64,000 nucleotides of DNA from Streptomyces violaceusniger Tu 4113 (GCF_000147815.2 NC_015952.1:127152-191151), one strand, 5' to 3'. Positions 41,563-50,932 are shown, numbered from the stretch's first letter. Notes: a model not told the origin generated them from the letters alone. Translations and numbers: made by a program.

Positions 41563-42558
41563 TCACAGCGCGGGCTCCGTCCCTCCGGACGGGGCCCGCG
41601 CGCCCGTTACCGCCTCCAGGATCGCCTTCCACCGGTGCGCGTACGTGTGGTTGTCCCGTACGTGCTCGAACCCCGCCCGCCGGATCGCCTCCCGCTCCTC
41701 GCCGTGAGTCAGGTAGTGCTCGATCAGCTCCCGCAGCTCGCCGAAGTCGCCGTAGGTGTAGAACTTCAGGTGACGGCCGTCGGTGAACTGCTCCTCCAGC
41801 CCCGGAATGTAGGGGTGGATCATGAAGCCGCCGCGGCCGATCGTCTCGTAGATCCGGTCTGACCAGTACCCGGCGTAGTCGAAGCCGGGGCACAGGGTGT
41901 CTCCCACCACGATCTTCGTGTTCGCGTAGAGCTGGTTCAGCGCCGCCCCGTATACCTCGGCGGTGCCGTCCACGCCGAAGTGCGTGAACCGCTCGCCGTA
42001 CGTCCCCTCCAGCCAGTCCACCAGCTCGCCGCGGTAGGGCCACTGGGGCGGGTAGTTGTACCGGCCACCCACAAACACCACCTCGTGGGGGAAGCCGCCG
42101 CCGTCGACCGGCGTGCGCTCGACCATCCGGCAGTCCCCGCCGTACACACCCGCGGGCAGGTAGTGCCCCTTGACCTGCGTCTGACGGCCGAACCAGTCCA
42201 CCAGGCCCGGGTCCACGCTGAAGAAGTGCTCAATGTGCCGGTAGATCAGGTCCCGGCCGACCTGCTCCGCGCGTGGCAGGGGGGCCCAGAGGTCGAGATG
42301 GTAGGAGACCGTCGGGATCTCAGCGGCGCGCAGCTCGGCAAGAACCTGCTCCATGCCCAGGGCGCCCGGCGTCCGGCCGCCCGGGGTGTGCACCCACACC
42401 AGCAGATCGGCCGCCCGGCCACGGGCAAGGATCTCCTCGGCCGACGCCTGCGTGACCTGAAGCCGCGTCACCTCGTGGCCGAGGTCTTCCAGCGAATGCG
42501 CCCAGTAGGTCTCGCTCGACCAGTGCACCGCGAAGTTGCCGAGAAAGACGATGCGCAC
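41563..42558 (-). CDS. CgeB-like glycosyltransferase
   Basis: 331 aa; of two adjacent GTGs I choose 42558, six bases after AAGGGG. N-terminal RIVFLGNFAVHWSSETYWAH and C-terminal YWSDRIYETIGRGGFMIHPY, then EEQFTDGRHLKFYTYGDFGE, are the hallmarks of the Glyco_trans_1_2/CgeB group. Such enzymes glycosylate spore surface or phage structures. It is divergent from the tail-fibre-like gene with only 100 bases between. Confidence 0.8.
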   Translation of the reverse strand: MRIVFLGNFAVHWSSETYWAHSLEDLGHEVTRLQVTQASAEEILARGRAADLLVWVHTPGGRTPGALGMEQVLAELRAAEIPTVSYHLDLWAPLPRAEQVGRDLIYRHIEHFFSVDPGLVDWFGRQTQVKGHYLPAGVYGGDCRMVERTPVDGGGFPHEVVFVGGRYNYPPQWPYRGELVDWLEGTYGERFTHFGVDGTAEVYGAALNQLYANTKIVVGDTLCPGFDYAGYWSDRIYETIGRGGFMIHPYIPGLEEQFTDGRHLKFYTYGDFGELRELIEHYLTHGEEREAIRRAGFEHVRDNHTYAHRWKAILEAVTGARAPSGGTEPAL

Positions 42559-42658
42559 CACGCGCCCCTTCCGCTCCGGGCCGGGACCCGTGCACCCGGC
42601 CCACCGTCGACATACCATAAAACGGCAAAAGCTCACATATGGGTACGAAGGAGTCGAA

Positions 42659-44176
42659 ATGGCTGGCTGTGGTACCTCCTGCCGGCGTCTCCGCGGCGAG
42701 AACGGCGTCAAGGTCGAACCGGACTGCTGCGGCGGATGCGTCGTCTCCATCGACCCGGCCTCCCTGCCGTCCGGCGACGGCATCACCGAGGCGAAGGCCA
42801 AGGAGATCGCCGACGCCGCGGCGAAGGCGGCCGTGGACGCCTACGCGGCCAAGGACACCAACGGCGGCATCACCGAGGCGAAGGCCAAGGAGATCGCCGA
42901 CGCCGCGGCGAAGGCCGCGATCGACGAGTACGCCAAGAACAACCCTGGCGGCGGCATCACCGAGGCGAAGGCCAAGGAGATCGCCGACGCCGCGGCGAAG
43001 GCCGCGATCGACGAGTACGCCAAGAACAACCCCGGCGGCGGCGAGACCCCGGAAGGCGCGCAGGCCAAGGCCGACAAGGCACTCACCGACGCCAAGGCGT
43101 ACACCGACCAGGCCAAGGCCGCGGCCGAGAAGTGCTGCGAGAAGAACACCGGCGACATCAAGACCCTGAACGACACCTACACCACGCACCTGGCGAACTG
43201 TCACACCCGCAAGACGATCACCGACGGCGTGACCCCAGAAAAGGGCTGGGAGATCGAAAAGGTCGAGCTGAACATCGTCAACGGTGTCCACAGCGCCTTC
43301 ATCCGCTTCAACCGGTCCGGCGACAACATCGAGTCCAAGGGCGCCGACTTCGTAGACGAGAAGGGCATCCACAACCAGGGCAACATCGTCCCCGACCTGC
43401 TGATCGCCAAGGTCGGCGAGGAGTGGCAGCCCACAGAAACCTTCCTGGAGAACGCCTCCACCGCCTACGGCTCCGGCTCCGTCCGCATCCACGGCCCCGG
43501 CGCCCAAGCCGGGGAGGTCTACCTTGTCGACTGGACCTTCAACGCGCCGCTCCAGACCGGCCACGCACTCCGCTTCGACTGGACGTTCGTCAAGGACCCC
43601 AAGTGCGCAGCCGGAGGAGGCGACAACCCCGGACCGGGGCCGACGCCGGGCGGCGTCACCGAAGACCAGGTGAAGGACATCGTCCAGAAGGCGATCAACG
43701 ACCGCATCGCGCTGTACCCGAGCGGGTACGCCGACAACTTCGACAACACCGAACTCCGCTCCCGGGACTGGATCAGCCTCGCGCCCGAGGTGGCCGTCAA
43801 GCTCAAGGTCCCGCCGAGCCGCAAGGTACTCGTCACCACCTGCATGACCTCCCGGAACACCGCGATCCGCGAGCAGACCTACCAGTCCGTAGAGATCAAG
43901 GCACCGGACGGGACCGTCGTACTGGAGCCCGGCGACTCCCGATCGGTGACGATCTCCTCGGACCAGACCGAAGAAGCCCAGTCGGCCTGCTACGCCCTCC
44001 GGGTGGACTTCACCAAGATCGCGGACGGCAAGGTCAAGGCCGGAGACGAGGTCACCTTCACGGTCCAGAACCGCAAGGCACTGGACGCCACCCAGAACGG
44101 CGGTGGTGACGGAGTGTCTACAGTGCTGGACCGCAACATCACCGTCGTGTCGATCGTCGAAGCCGACGCTTCGTAG
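42659..44176 (+). CDS. Repeat-containing tail-fibre-like protein
   Basis: 505 aa with GAAGGAG upstream of ATG 42659. Residues 41-127 are three 29-residue repeats of the type GITEAKAKEIADAAAKAAID, predicted as a trimeric coiled coil. The N-terminus carries a Cys cluster (MAGCGTSC, DCCGGC) and another Cys pair sits after the repeats (EKCCEKN). The rest is beta-rich (IEKVELNIVNGVHSAFIRFN) and contains a second coiled-coil element, GVTEDQVKDIVQKAINDRIA. This layout suits a phage fibre or head-decoration protein; the glycosyltransferases around it may modify it. Confidence 0.6.
   Translation: MAGCGTSCRRLRGENGVKVEPDCCGGCVVSIDPASLPSGDGITEAKAKEIADAAAKAAVDAYAAKDTNGGITEAKAKEIADAAAKAAIDEYAKNNPGGGITEAKAKEIADAAAKAAIDEYAKNNPGGGETPEGAQAKADKALTDAKAYTDQAKAAAEKCCEKNTGDIKTLNDTYTTHLANCHTRKTITDGVTPEKGWEIEKVELNIVNGVHSAFIRFNRSGDNIESKGADFVDEKGIHNQGNIVPDLLIAKVGEEWQPTETFLENASTAYGSGSVRIHGPGAQAGEVYLVDWTFNAPLQTGHALRFDWTFVKDPKCAAGGGDNPGPGPTPGGVTEDQVKDIVQKAINDRIALYPSGYADNFDNTELRSRDWISLAPEVAVKLKVPPSRKVLVTTCMTSRNTAIREQTYQSVEIKAPDGTVVLEPGDSRSVTISSDQTEEAQSACYALRVDFTKIADGKVKAGDEVTFTVQNRKALDATQNGGGDGVSTVLDRNITVVSIVEADAS
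42779..43039 (+). repeat. Three tandem 87-bp repeats within the fibre-like gene
   Basis: Units start at 42779, 42866 and 42953, each opening GGCATCACCGAGGCGAAGGC. The second and third are almost identical; the first diverges in its last third. Confidence 0.85.
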
Positions 44177-44210
44177 CACGGCACCTCTCGGGGCGCCTCC
44201 GGGCCACCCG

Positions 44211-44468
44211 ATGAACACGGGGCATAACGGGACCCGCAACGGGACCGATCAGGGGGAACTGGGTGCCAGCTCGCTGAAGGACAAGGACGGAAACACCGTC
44301 GCTCTCGACAAGACGGCGACGGCCGCCTCTATCGGCTCTCACGTCTCCGGCTCGAAGTACTCCTACACCCTCGTCTACGAATACGCGAAGCCGAACGGAC
44401 TCACCGGAAAGGTGACCTCCAACGCCAAGGACATCGACGTAGACGACCCCGACTGCCCCAAACCGTGA
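44211..44468 (+). CDS. Small hypothetical protein (85 aa)
   Basis: Follows the fibre-like gene by 34 bases. Thr/Lys/Asp-rich beta sequence (SSLKDKDGNTVALDKTATAA, SKYSYTLVYEYAKPNG) without membrane or Cys motifs. Could be an accessory structural protein. The ribosome site is weak. Confidence 0.45.
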   Translation: MNTGHNGTRNGTDQGELGASSLKDKDGNTVALDKTATAASIGSHVSGSKYSYTLVYEYAKPNGLTGKVTSNAKDIDVDDPDCPKP

Positions 44469-44506
44469 GATCCACTCCTCGGGGAAAGTGCCGCCACTGA
44501 CTTCCT

Positions 44507-44531
44507 CCCCCTCCTGAGCTTTAGGAGGGGG
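44507..44531. terminator. GC hairpin between convergent genes
   Basis: CCCCCTCCT pairs with AGGAGGGGG around GAGCTTT, flanked by TGACTTCCT and GATTCCCCTA. It lies between the stops at 44468 (+) and 44556 (-), and shares flanks with the hairpin at 30727. Confidence 0.55.
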
Positions 44532-44555
44532 ATTCCCCTATGAGGGGGTTAGGAG

Positions 44556-45788
44556 TCAGTGATCCGGGGCCGGTCGCAGGGCCAGGACGGCGTTGTGGCC
44601 GCCGAAGCCGAGGGAGGTGGAGACGGCCAGCCGTACGAGCTGAGGGTGCGGTCGGCCGCGGATGATGCGGATGTCTTCGCAGCCTTGGGCGGGTTTGTGG
44701 TGGTTGGCGGTGGGGGGGATGGTCTGGTGGCGGATCGCCAGGGCGGTGAGAGCTGCTTCGATCGCTCCGGCCGCGCCCATGGTGTGGCCGAGGGCGCCCT
44801 TGTTGGAGGTGACGGTGAAGTCGGAGGTCAGGGTACGGGCGAGCATGGCGGCTTCGGTGGCGTCCCCCAGCGGGGTGGAGGTGCCGTGGGCGTTGACGTG
44901 GTCGACGTCGGCTTCGGTGGCGCCTGCGGTGCGCAGGGCCTCGCGTAGGGCGTATTCGGACCCGACTCCGCCGGGCTGTGGCGCGGTGGGGTGGTGGGCG
45001 TCGGCGCATTCTCCGTAGCCGTCGATGACGGCGGTGATGGGCGCGCCGCGGGCTCGGGCGTCGGTGAGGCGTTCGAGGATGAGGATGGCGGCGCCTTCGG
45101 CGAGGACGAATCCGTCGTGGTCGGCGTCGAAGGGGCGGGAGGCGCCGTCCGGGTCGTGGTTGCGGGTGGATAGGGCGCCCAGTTGACCGAAGCCTGCGGC
45201 GCACAGGGGGGTGACCATGGCGTCGGTTCCTCCGGCGATGGCGATGTCGCAGTCCTGCTGGGCGAGGAGTCGGGCGGCGTGGCCGATCGCGGTTGAGCCG
45301 GAGGCGCAGGCGGATGACACGGTCATGACGGGGCCTTGCGCGCCGATCGCCATGGAGAGGTGGCCTGCGGCCATGTTGGGCAGGAAGGCGGGCAGCGCGG
45401 AGGGCGGGACGTGGTGGGCGCCCTTGGTGTTCAGGACGTGGTGGGAGTGCTCGACGGTGGAGATGCCGGCGGCTGCGGTGCCGAGGACGATCGCGACCCG
45501 GCGCGCGTTCCAGCGCTGCGGGTCGAGCTGGGCGTGGGTGAGGGCTTCGCGGGCGGCGATGATGGCGTAGCGGGCACTGGGGTCGGTGCGGCGTACGAGC
45601 AGAGCGCCGAGGGCGGCCTTGAAGTCGTGGGGTGGCAGGCGGCAGGAGATAGTCGTCTTCAGGCGCTTCAGGAGGGGGTCTGAGGTGGCGTAGGAGCGGC
45701 CGGTGAGGATGCCTGCCCAGGTATCGGCGGTGGTCAACCCCGCGGGGGTGACCATGCCGATTCCGGTGATGGCGATGTTGAGGGCCAA
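44556..45788 (-). CDS. Beta-ketoacyl-ACP synthase II (FabF-like)
   Basis: 410 aa. Complete thiolase-fold KAS: NIAITGIGMVTPAG start, active-site Cys in VSSACASGSTAIGH, His in NAHGTSTPLGDATE, second His/Lys region SNKGALGHTMGAAGAIEAAL, and LGFGGHNAVLAL end. It extends acyl-ACP chains by decarboxylative condensation. Last gene of the minus-strand acyl cluster, six bases from the ACP gene. Confidence 0.9.
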   Translation of the reverse strand: MALNIAITGIGMVTPAGLTTADTWAGILTGRSYATSDPLLKRLKTTISCRLPPHDFKAALGALLVRRTDPSARYAIIAAREALTHAQLDPQRWNARRVAIVLGTAAAGISTVEHSHHVLNTKGAHHVPPSALPAFLPNMAAGHLSMAIGAQGPVMTVSSACASGSTAIGHAARLLAQQDCDIAIAGGTDAMVTPLCAAGFGQLGALSTRNHDPDGASRPFDADHDGFVLAEGAAILILERLTDARARGAPITAVIDGYGECADAHHPTAPQPGGVGSEYALREALRTAGATEADVDHVNAHGTSTPLGDATEAAMLARTLTSDFTVTSNKGALGHTMGAAGAIEAALTALAIRHQTIPPTANHHKPAQGCEDIRIIRGRPHPQLVRLAVSTSLGFGGHNAVLALRPAPDH

Positions 45789-45793
45789 GGTGG

Positions 45794-46039
45794 TCAGTCC
45801 TTCTGCCGTACGAGCGCGGTGACCTTCTCCGCGATCAGGGTGAGGGGGATCTTGTCGGAGTCGCTGTCGCCGAGGGGGACGTCGTAGTACTCGCCGAGGG
45901 CCACGTTGAACTCGACGACGGCGAGGGAGTCGAGGTCGAGGTCGGCGAGGGTGGCCGTGGGTTCGATGGCGGCGCGCTCGACCTCGAAGGATTCGGCGAG
46001 CAGGTGGATGATGTGGTTGATGACGTCGTCGTTGCTCAT
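45794..46039 (-). CDS. Acyl carrier protein
   Basis: 81 aa. Phosphopantetheine site DLDLDSLAVVEF, with Ser at the standard position, flanked by acidic helices (IIHLLAESFEVE, NVALGEYYDVPL). It carries the growing acyl chain for the synthases on both sides. Confidence 0.9.
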   Translation of the reverse strand: MSNDDVINHIIHLLAESFEVERAAIEPTATLADLDLDSLAVVEFNVALGEYYDVPLGDSDSDKIPLTLIAEKVTALVRQKD

Positions 46040-46062
46040 CTCATCGACTCCTTGTGGGCTGG

Positions 46063-47199
46063 TCAGGCGGGCTTGCGGGTGGCGGGAACCGGGTGCCGGC
46101 GGGCGAGTTCGTGGCGGTGGTAGTGGGCGAAGAACTGGTTGAGCAGGTCGTCGTCCATCGGGTACTGGGTGCGCGCGGGTTGCAGGAGCGCGGCGTGGGC
46201 GTGGTCGCGGCGGAAGCGGTGCTCGTGGTTGAGGTAGTCGGCGTAGAACTCGCGGAAGAGTTCGGCAAGGTGCAGGTCGGCCGGGTGAAGGAGAGCCGGA
46301 TCGTCCACGAGTTCCCAGGCGGCGATGCCCAGTTGCGTGAAGATGGCCCGCAGGGTGGCCCCGACAGTGGGCGGGGTCGGGTTGCTCAGGTGGAAGACGC
46401 GGTGCGGCGTGCTGGCGTGAGCGATCTCCACCAGCTCGCGGGCGACATGATCGACGGGCACGAGGTTGAGGGGCAGATCACCGCGGGCCAGAAGCCGGAT
46501 GGGGTGACGGCCGCCGTCCAGGCGGTGGCGCAGGCTCTGGTGGAGGGCGATGCGCCGCATCAGCCCGTAGACGCCGGTGTAGGGGCCGCCGCAGGCGTAG
46601 GTGGCGTGGTGGCCGATGATCGCGGTGGGCCGGTAGATGCGGGTGGGCAGCGGCGCGTTCCACACGATCCGCTCCGCGGCGATCTTGCTGGCCTCGTAGA
46701 ACTCGCGCGGGACCGCATCGGTGATGGGCTGCTCGGGTATCTCCCCGGTTCGGCTGCCAGCGACGTAGGCGGTGGAGACGTAATGGAGGGCTTCGGCCTT
46801 CATCTGTGTGGCCAGGTCGACGATGCGGCGGGTCCCGGCGGTGTTGGTGGCGAACAGTCGGCGCCGATTAGCGTGGCCGAAGCCGATCAGCGCGCCCACG
46901 TGCCAGAACCAGGTGGGGTAGGGGCTGGCCACCTGGATGGAGTCGAGGCCGAGTCCGGGCAGAGTGAGGTCGGCGCTGACGGCCTTGGCCTTGCGCAGGG
47001 CCCGCTGGGTGGTGAGGGCATCCGTGCGGTACGCCTTGGCCGCTTCGCTCAGCGCGGCCGTCAGGCGCTTTTGAGGGTCGCTGTCGGCCGGCCGTACCAG
47101 GCAGATCAGGTCGTCGGCGCTGGTGCGGGCGGCGAGCTGGAGGACGAGGGCGGCGCCGAGCAGGCCGGTGGCGCCGGTGATCACGTGGGTTCGTTTCAT
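46063..47199 (-). CDS. Thioester-reductase-like SDR (NAD-binding_4 type)
   Basis: 378 aa. TGATGLLGAALVLQLAAR is the NAD(P)H-binding loop, HYVSTAYVAG and FYEASKIAAERIV supply the catalytic Ser/Thr-Tyr-Lys set. PTRIYRPTAIIGH and LNLVPVDHVARELVEIA match the extended SDR/male-sterility type that reduces acyl thioesters to aldehydes or alcohols. It may release the acyl chain reductively from the ACP. Confidence 0.8.
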   Translation of the reverse strand: MKRTHVITGATGLLGAALVLQLAARTSADDLICLVRPADSDPQKRLTAALSEAAKAYRTDALTTQRALRKAKAVSADLTLPGLGLDSIQVASPYPTWFWHVGALIGFGHANRRRLFATNTAGTRRIVDLATQMKAEALHYVSTAYVAGSRTGEIPEQPITDAVPREFYEASKIAAERIVWNAPLPTRIYRPTAIIGHHATYACGGPYTGVYGLMRRIALHQSLRHRLDGGRHPIRLLARGDLPLNLVPVDHVARELVEIAHASTPHRVFHLSNPTPPTVGATLRAIFTQLGIAAWELVDDPALLHPADLHLAELFREFYADYLNHEHRFRRDHAHAALLQPARTQYPMDDDLLNQFFAHYHRHELARRHPVPATRKPA

Positions 47200-47536
47200 G
47201 GAAGTGGCCTCGTGGGGTGGGCGGGGCGGAAGGCCAGGGCGGCGTTGTGGCCGCCGAAGCCCAGGGAGGTGGTGATGGCCAGCTTGATGTGCTGTTTGCG
47301 CGGCTGGCCGGTGACGAAGTGCCGGTGCCGTGGGCGTTGACGTGGTCGACGTCGCCGGGTGCGGCGTCGGCCTGGTCGGGGACGCGGCAGGCGAAGTCCA
47401 CGGGCAGGCCGGACAGCAGGGAAACGTACGCCGCCATGGGGACGGCGGTGCACACGCGCTCCCAGGTGGCCTTGACGCCGATCCCGGCCGGGGTGACCAG
47501 GCCGAGACCGGTGACGAGGATCGGTGTGGCGGCCAT
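47196..47536 (-). pseudogene. KAS II remnant with internal deletion and frameshift
   Basis: Starts like a FabF (MAATPILVTGLGLVTPAG) and reaches FACRVPDQ at about residue 55, then jumps to the C-terminal motif VDHVNAHGTGT. The remaining end (KLAITTSLGFGGHNAALAFR) is in another frame. The middle, including the active-site Cys, is missing. It overlaps the reductase gene start as ATGA in its second frame. Confidence 0.8.
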
Positions 47537-47538
47537 GG

Positions 47539-48387
47539 TCAGCTCACGAACGGAGAGGGCGGCTTGGGGATACCGGCCAGGCCGCCTTCGGAGATGGTCA
47601 GTCCGCCGTCCAGGGCCATGGCGTGGCCGGTCATGAAGCTGCTGGCTGGGCTGGCGAGGTAGAGGGCGGCGTACGCGCATTCCTGGGGGGTGGCCCACCG
47701 GCCGAGGGGCACGTGGGCCATGAGCCAGTCGCTGATGGCGGAGACGTTCTTGACCGCGGCGGTCATGTCGGTTGCGACCCAGCCGGGGCACAGGGCGTTG
47801 ACGCGGATGCCGGTGCGGGCCCATCCGACGGCCAGGGACCGGGTCAGGGCGAGTTGCGCGGCCTTGGTGGCGGCGTAGGCGTCCATGCCGGGGCATCCGG
47901 ACACGGCCGCGGCGGAGGACATGATGACCAAGCTGGCGTTGTCGGAGCGCTCCAGGTGCGGATGGGCGGCGCGGGCGAGGGCGGCCGTGGCGTTGAGGTT
48001 GACCGACACCACGTGTTCGAAGTCCCGCTGCCGGGTCTTGTGCAGGGGGGCGAGGATGGGGTTTCCGTCGTCGTCCTGCGGCAGGGTGCCGGCGTTGTGG
48101 ACGATGATGTCGAGGCCGCCGAGGGCGGCGGCGGCTTCGTTGACGGTCTGTTCGGCCGCCCCTCGATCGGCGAGGTCGGCCCCGATCAGGACCCGCTTGG
48201 GGTTGTGGCCGTTCAACAGGTCGCTGGTGGGCTTGAGGGCCTGGGTGGTGCGGGCGGACAGGGCCAACTCTGCTCCGGCTTCGGCGAAGGTGGCGGCGAT
48301 GGCTTGTCCGATGCCGCGGGACGCACCGGTGATCAGCGCGCGTAGACCATCGAGGCGGAAAGGGGCGGGCAGGTCGGTCACAGGCAT
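47539..48387 (-). CDS. Short-chain dehydrogenase/reductase (FabG-like)
   Basis: 282 aa; ATG 48387 has AAGGAG eight bases upstream, inside the end of the previous gene. TGASRGIGQAIAATFAEAG binds NADP(H); NAG, then Ser in VIMSSAAAVSG and YAATK give the catalytic triad; RVNALCPGWVATDM follows. It probably reduces 3-ketoacyl intermediates made by the synthases, or a ring ketone of a signalling lactone. Confidence 0.88.
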   Translation of the reverse strand: MPVTDLPAPFRLDGLRALITGASRGIGQAIAATFAEAGAELALSARTTQALKPTSDLLNGHNPKRVLIGADLADRGAAEQTVNEAAAALGGLDIIVHNAGTLPQDDDGNPILAPLHKTRQRDFEHVVSVNLNATAALARAAHPHLERSDNASLVIMSSAAAVSGCPGMDAYAATKAAQLALTRSLAVGWARTGIRVNALCPGWVATDMTAAVKNVSAISDWLMAHVPLGRWATPQECAYAALYLASPASSFMTGHAMALDGGLTISEGGLAGIPKPPSPFVS

Positions 48388-50177
48388 GGGGAGGTCTCCT
48401 TGAAAGTCCATCCGGTGAGGCGTTCGGCGTAGTCGGGGTAGGTGATGGGAGCCGCGGTCCGGGCCGCGGGCACGGTGAAGGAAGCGATGAGGACGGGCAA
48501 GTGGGCGGCGACCGCGTTGAGGGCGCCGATGTGCCTCTCGGGCAACACCTTGGCCTCGCTGGAGGGGATGAGGCGGTGCGCGAGCAGGAAGCCCAGGTGA
48601 CGGGTGAGATACGTGGTCTCGGCCAGGTGAGCGACAGCCTGTACCGCTGCGGCAAGGTCCGTATCGAGCGGGAGGGAAGCCTGTACGGCCTGATCGACCG
48701 CGGCCAGCATCAGGCAGTCCGCGCGGGCTTCGGCCAGCTCGACCAGCGCAGGCAGGTGCGGGTTGTAGACGGCGAAGGCCGCGGGCTTCTCGGAGCTGAT
48801 ATTCCTGGCCCCCACTGCACGTCGGACGGCACGGCGCAGGAGGTGTTCGCGGGCTCGGGCCCGGCCGAGGGTGCCAGTGCCGTCGGGGAAGCTGTCGGAG
48901 GCCAGGAGGTCTTTCCCGGCTTCCAGGAGGATGGACACCTTGTCGCCGGTGGCCGCTTCCACCACCTGGGCCATGCCCTCGTAGGCGGTGAGCTGGTTGG
49001 TGGCCAGCGTGCCGTGCGCACCCAGGCGTGGGCGCAGGCGGGCGACGGCGGCTTCGGCAAGGTCGCGGGCGCGGGCCTTGAGCAGGGCCAGGTCGCGGTG
49101 CGCGGCGACCCAGGGTGCCCAGGTGACGGCCGCCGGGACGGCACTGTCATGTGGTTGGGCGTGCAGGGTGCGGGCGCGGCGGGCGAGCAGGCCCGCGGTG
49201 ATCGTGTCCAGCACGCTGGCGGCCAGGGCGTGCTGCTGGAGGGAGTAGTCGGCGACGGTGGCCCCGGGGTGGGGCATGCCCTGGGTGGGGCGGTGGGCCA
49301 TGGCGTGGTGGGTGATGGTGCAGGCGGCGCGGGCGGCGGCGGCGAGCGCTTCCGTGGTGCCGGCGGCGATCGTCAGGGCTGACCGCCAGGAGCGCACCAG
49401 GCGGGCTCCGGGATCGTGGGCGTCATGGAAGCTGCCGTCGCGGTCAATGCGCGCTCCCCCGGCCAGCCATGCCCCGTAGGGGATGGTGTGCTGCTCGAAG
49501 CGGACGGTGGCGTAGTCCAGCGGCAGAAGGGTGACGTCGCCGACGGTCCGGATGTGCAGGGTCGGCGGGGTGTGGTGCTCTTCGCGGACGCGGATCGCGA
49601 AAGGGTAGACGCCGCGGGGCTGGCCGTCCACGATGAGCTGGGCGTAGACCACGGCGGCGCTGGCCTGCCCCGGCAGCGCGACGTTACCCATGATCTTGAC
49701 GTGGTCCGGGTGCGGGGTGTGGAGGGTGAACGTCCGCTCGGCCTGGTTGTAGCGGGCCTCGGTGCCCGGGTTGATGTGGCTGCACCCGTGCCCGAGTTCG
49801 GTCGTCAGCACCGCGCCGTGGCGGCGGCCGGAGTCGATCTCGCCGATCAGCTCCTGGAGGTAGTCGCTCGGCTCCCCCAGGTCGAGCATCGGGCCCATGC
49901 ACGCGATGGCCGTGGTCAACAGGGCGATATACAGGGGCGGGTCGACCTGCGCCGCCCAGCCCATCGCGGTCAGCAGCGTGGGCGCATCCGCGTTGAGCGC
50001 GCTCGGGCCGCCCAGCTCCTGAAGGAGCAGCCGCAGGCGAGCGTAGGTGCGGTGGTGATGGTCGACGGCGCCGGTGTGCGGCTGGAAGACGTCCTTGGCC
50101 AGCAGGGCGTCCAGACGCTCCAGCGTGCTGTCCGATGTGGTCCCCGCAACGGCGGCCAGGTCGCGCTCTGCCGTCAT
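48378..50177 (-). CDS. Acyl-CoA oxidase/dehydrogenase-like protein
   Basis: 599 aa, about the size of acyl-CoA oxidases. AVLTTELGHGCSHINPGTEA and FTLHTPHPDHVKIMGNVA are FAD/substrate-contact segments of the ACOX family; PGARLVRSWRSALTIAAGTT and TNQLTAYEGMAQVVEAATGD lie in the helical C-terminal half. It would introduce a 2,3-double bond into an acyl thioester. A homologue (Aco) is known in avenolide-type hormone biosynthesis. Overlaps 50174..50917 by four bases (ATGA). Confidence 0.8.
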   Translation of the reverse strand: MTAERDLAAVAGTTSDSTLERLDALLAKDVFQPHTGAVDHHHRTYARLRLLLQELGGPSALNADAPTLLTAMGWAAQVDPPLYIALLTTAIACMGPMLDLGEPSDYLQELIGEIDSGRRHGAVLTTELGHGCSHINPGTEARYNQAERTFTLHTPHPDHVKIMGNVALPGQASAAVVYAQLIVDGQPRGVYPFAIRVREEHHTPPTLHIRTVGDVTLLPLDYATVRFEQHTIPYGAWLAGGARIDRDGSFHDAHDPGARLVRSWRSALTIAAGTTEALAAAARAACTITHHAMAHRPTQGMPHPGATVADYSLQQHALAASVLDTITAGLLARRARTLHAQPHDSAVPAAVTWAPWVAAHRDLALLKARARDLAEAAVARLRPRLGAHGTLATNQLTAYEGMAQVVEAATGDKVSILLEAGKDLLASDSFPDGTGTLGRARAREHLLRRAVRRAVGARNISSEKPAAFAVYNPHLPALVELAEARADCLMLAAVDQAVQASLPLDTDLAAAVQAVAHLAETTYLTRHLGFLLAHRLIPSSEAKVLPERHIGALNAVAAHLPVLIASFTVPAARTAAPITYPDYAERLTGWTFKETSPCL

Positions 50178-50917
50178 GCCGACTCCCCCGGGATGCCGCT
50201 GGCGTCTGCCAGCGTGGCGAGGGCCTGGGAGTGCTCAACGGCGAAGATGCAGGTCCGGTCGAAGGCGTGCAGGCGCAGCCCCAGGCGCGAGCAGACGCGG
50301 CCGTTTTGCGTGACGGTGACCGTCGAGCGCAGCGGGATGCGCTCCTTTTGGGGCTCTCCGTCGATCTCCAGGGTGCCGGTGAGGGTGGCGGGCAGCGGGA
50401 AGACGAACCGGCGGAAGTCGAAGTCGCAGGCGTGCATGACCGCGTACCGGGGCGGCTGGCCGGGCAGGGGCTCGGTGAGCTGGGCCGCGGCCCAGGTGAC
50501 GATCTGGGTGGCGGCCTCGATCAGCAGCAGGCCGGGAACGTGCTGCTGATCGGCCGAGTGGTCGCGCAGCATCTCCGTGTCGTTGGGCACCACGAGCTGC
50601 GCACGGAAGGCGTTTCCGTCCACCGCGGCGTCGCCGATGACGACATTGTCCACGCAGTGCTTGAGGACGTGCCGTCGGGGCACCGCAAGGGGCGGCTCGC
50701 CCTCGAAGGTGACGTCGATCTCCTTGCCCAGGATCATGCGCAGGTCATGCCACGAGACGGGGTCGATGCCGAGGCCGGGGCGCACGATCAGGGGGACGGG
50801 CGGCTGCTCGGTGCGCAGGCGCGTCAGGAGCTGGTCTTGTGTGACGAACTGCGGGTGGACGGTCGCCCGGTGGAAGGACTCTCCGATGAGCCAGAGGGAT
50901 TGCGGGTCGCTCGGCAT
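50174..50917 (-). CDS. AfsA-type A-factor biosynthesis hotdog protein
   Basis: 247 aa. DHSADQQHVPGLLLIEAATQ is the signature of the AfsA hotdog domain, and a related first half (VTQDQLLTRLRTEQPPVPLI) precedes it. AfsA enzymes condense a beta-ketoacyl chain with dihydroxyacetone phosphate in gamma-butyrolactone synthesis; others serve different acyl pathways. The second hotdog half (HACDFDFRRFVFPLPATLTG) is present, so the protein is full-length or nearly so. Confidence 0.85.
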   Translation of the reverse strand: MPSDPQSLWLIGESFHRATVHPQFVTQDQLLTRLRTEQPPVPLIVRPGLGIDPVSWHDLRMILGKEIDVTFEGEPPLAVPRRHVLKHCVDNVVIGDAAVDGNAFRAQLVVPNDTEMLRDHSADQQHVPGLLLIEAATQIVTWAAAQLTEPLPGQPPRYAVMHACDFDFRRFVFPLPATLTGTLEIDGEPQKERIPLRSTVTVTQNGRVCSRLGLRLHAFDRTCIFAVEHSQALATLADASGIPGESA

Positions 50918-50932
50918 AGGGGTGGTGGCCTT

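Noticed and set aside
42320..44239. 639-codon minus-strand ORF
   Set aside because: Mirror of the fibre-like gene; its repeats (such as VGDLLGLRLG) are only the complement of the 87-bp units.
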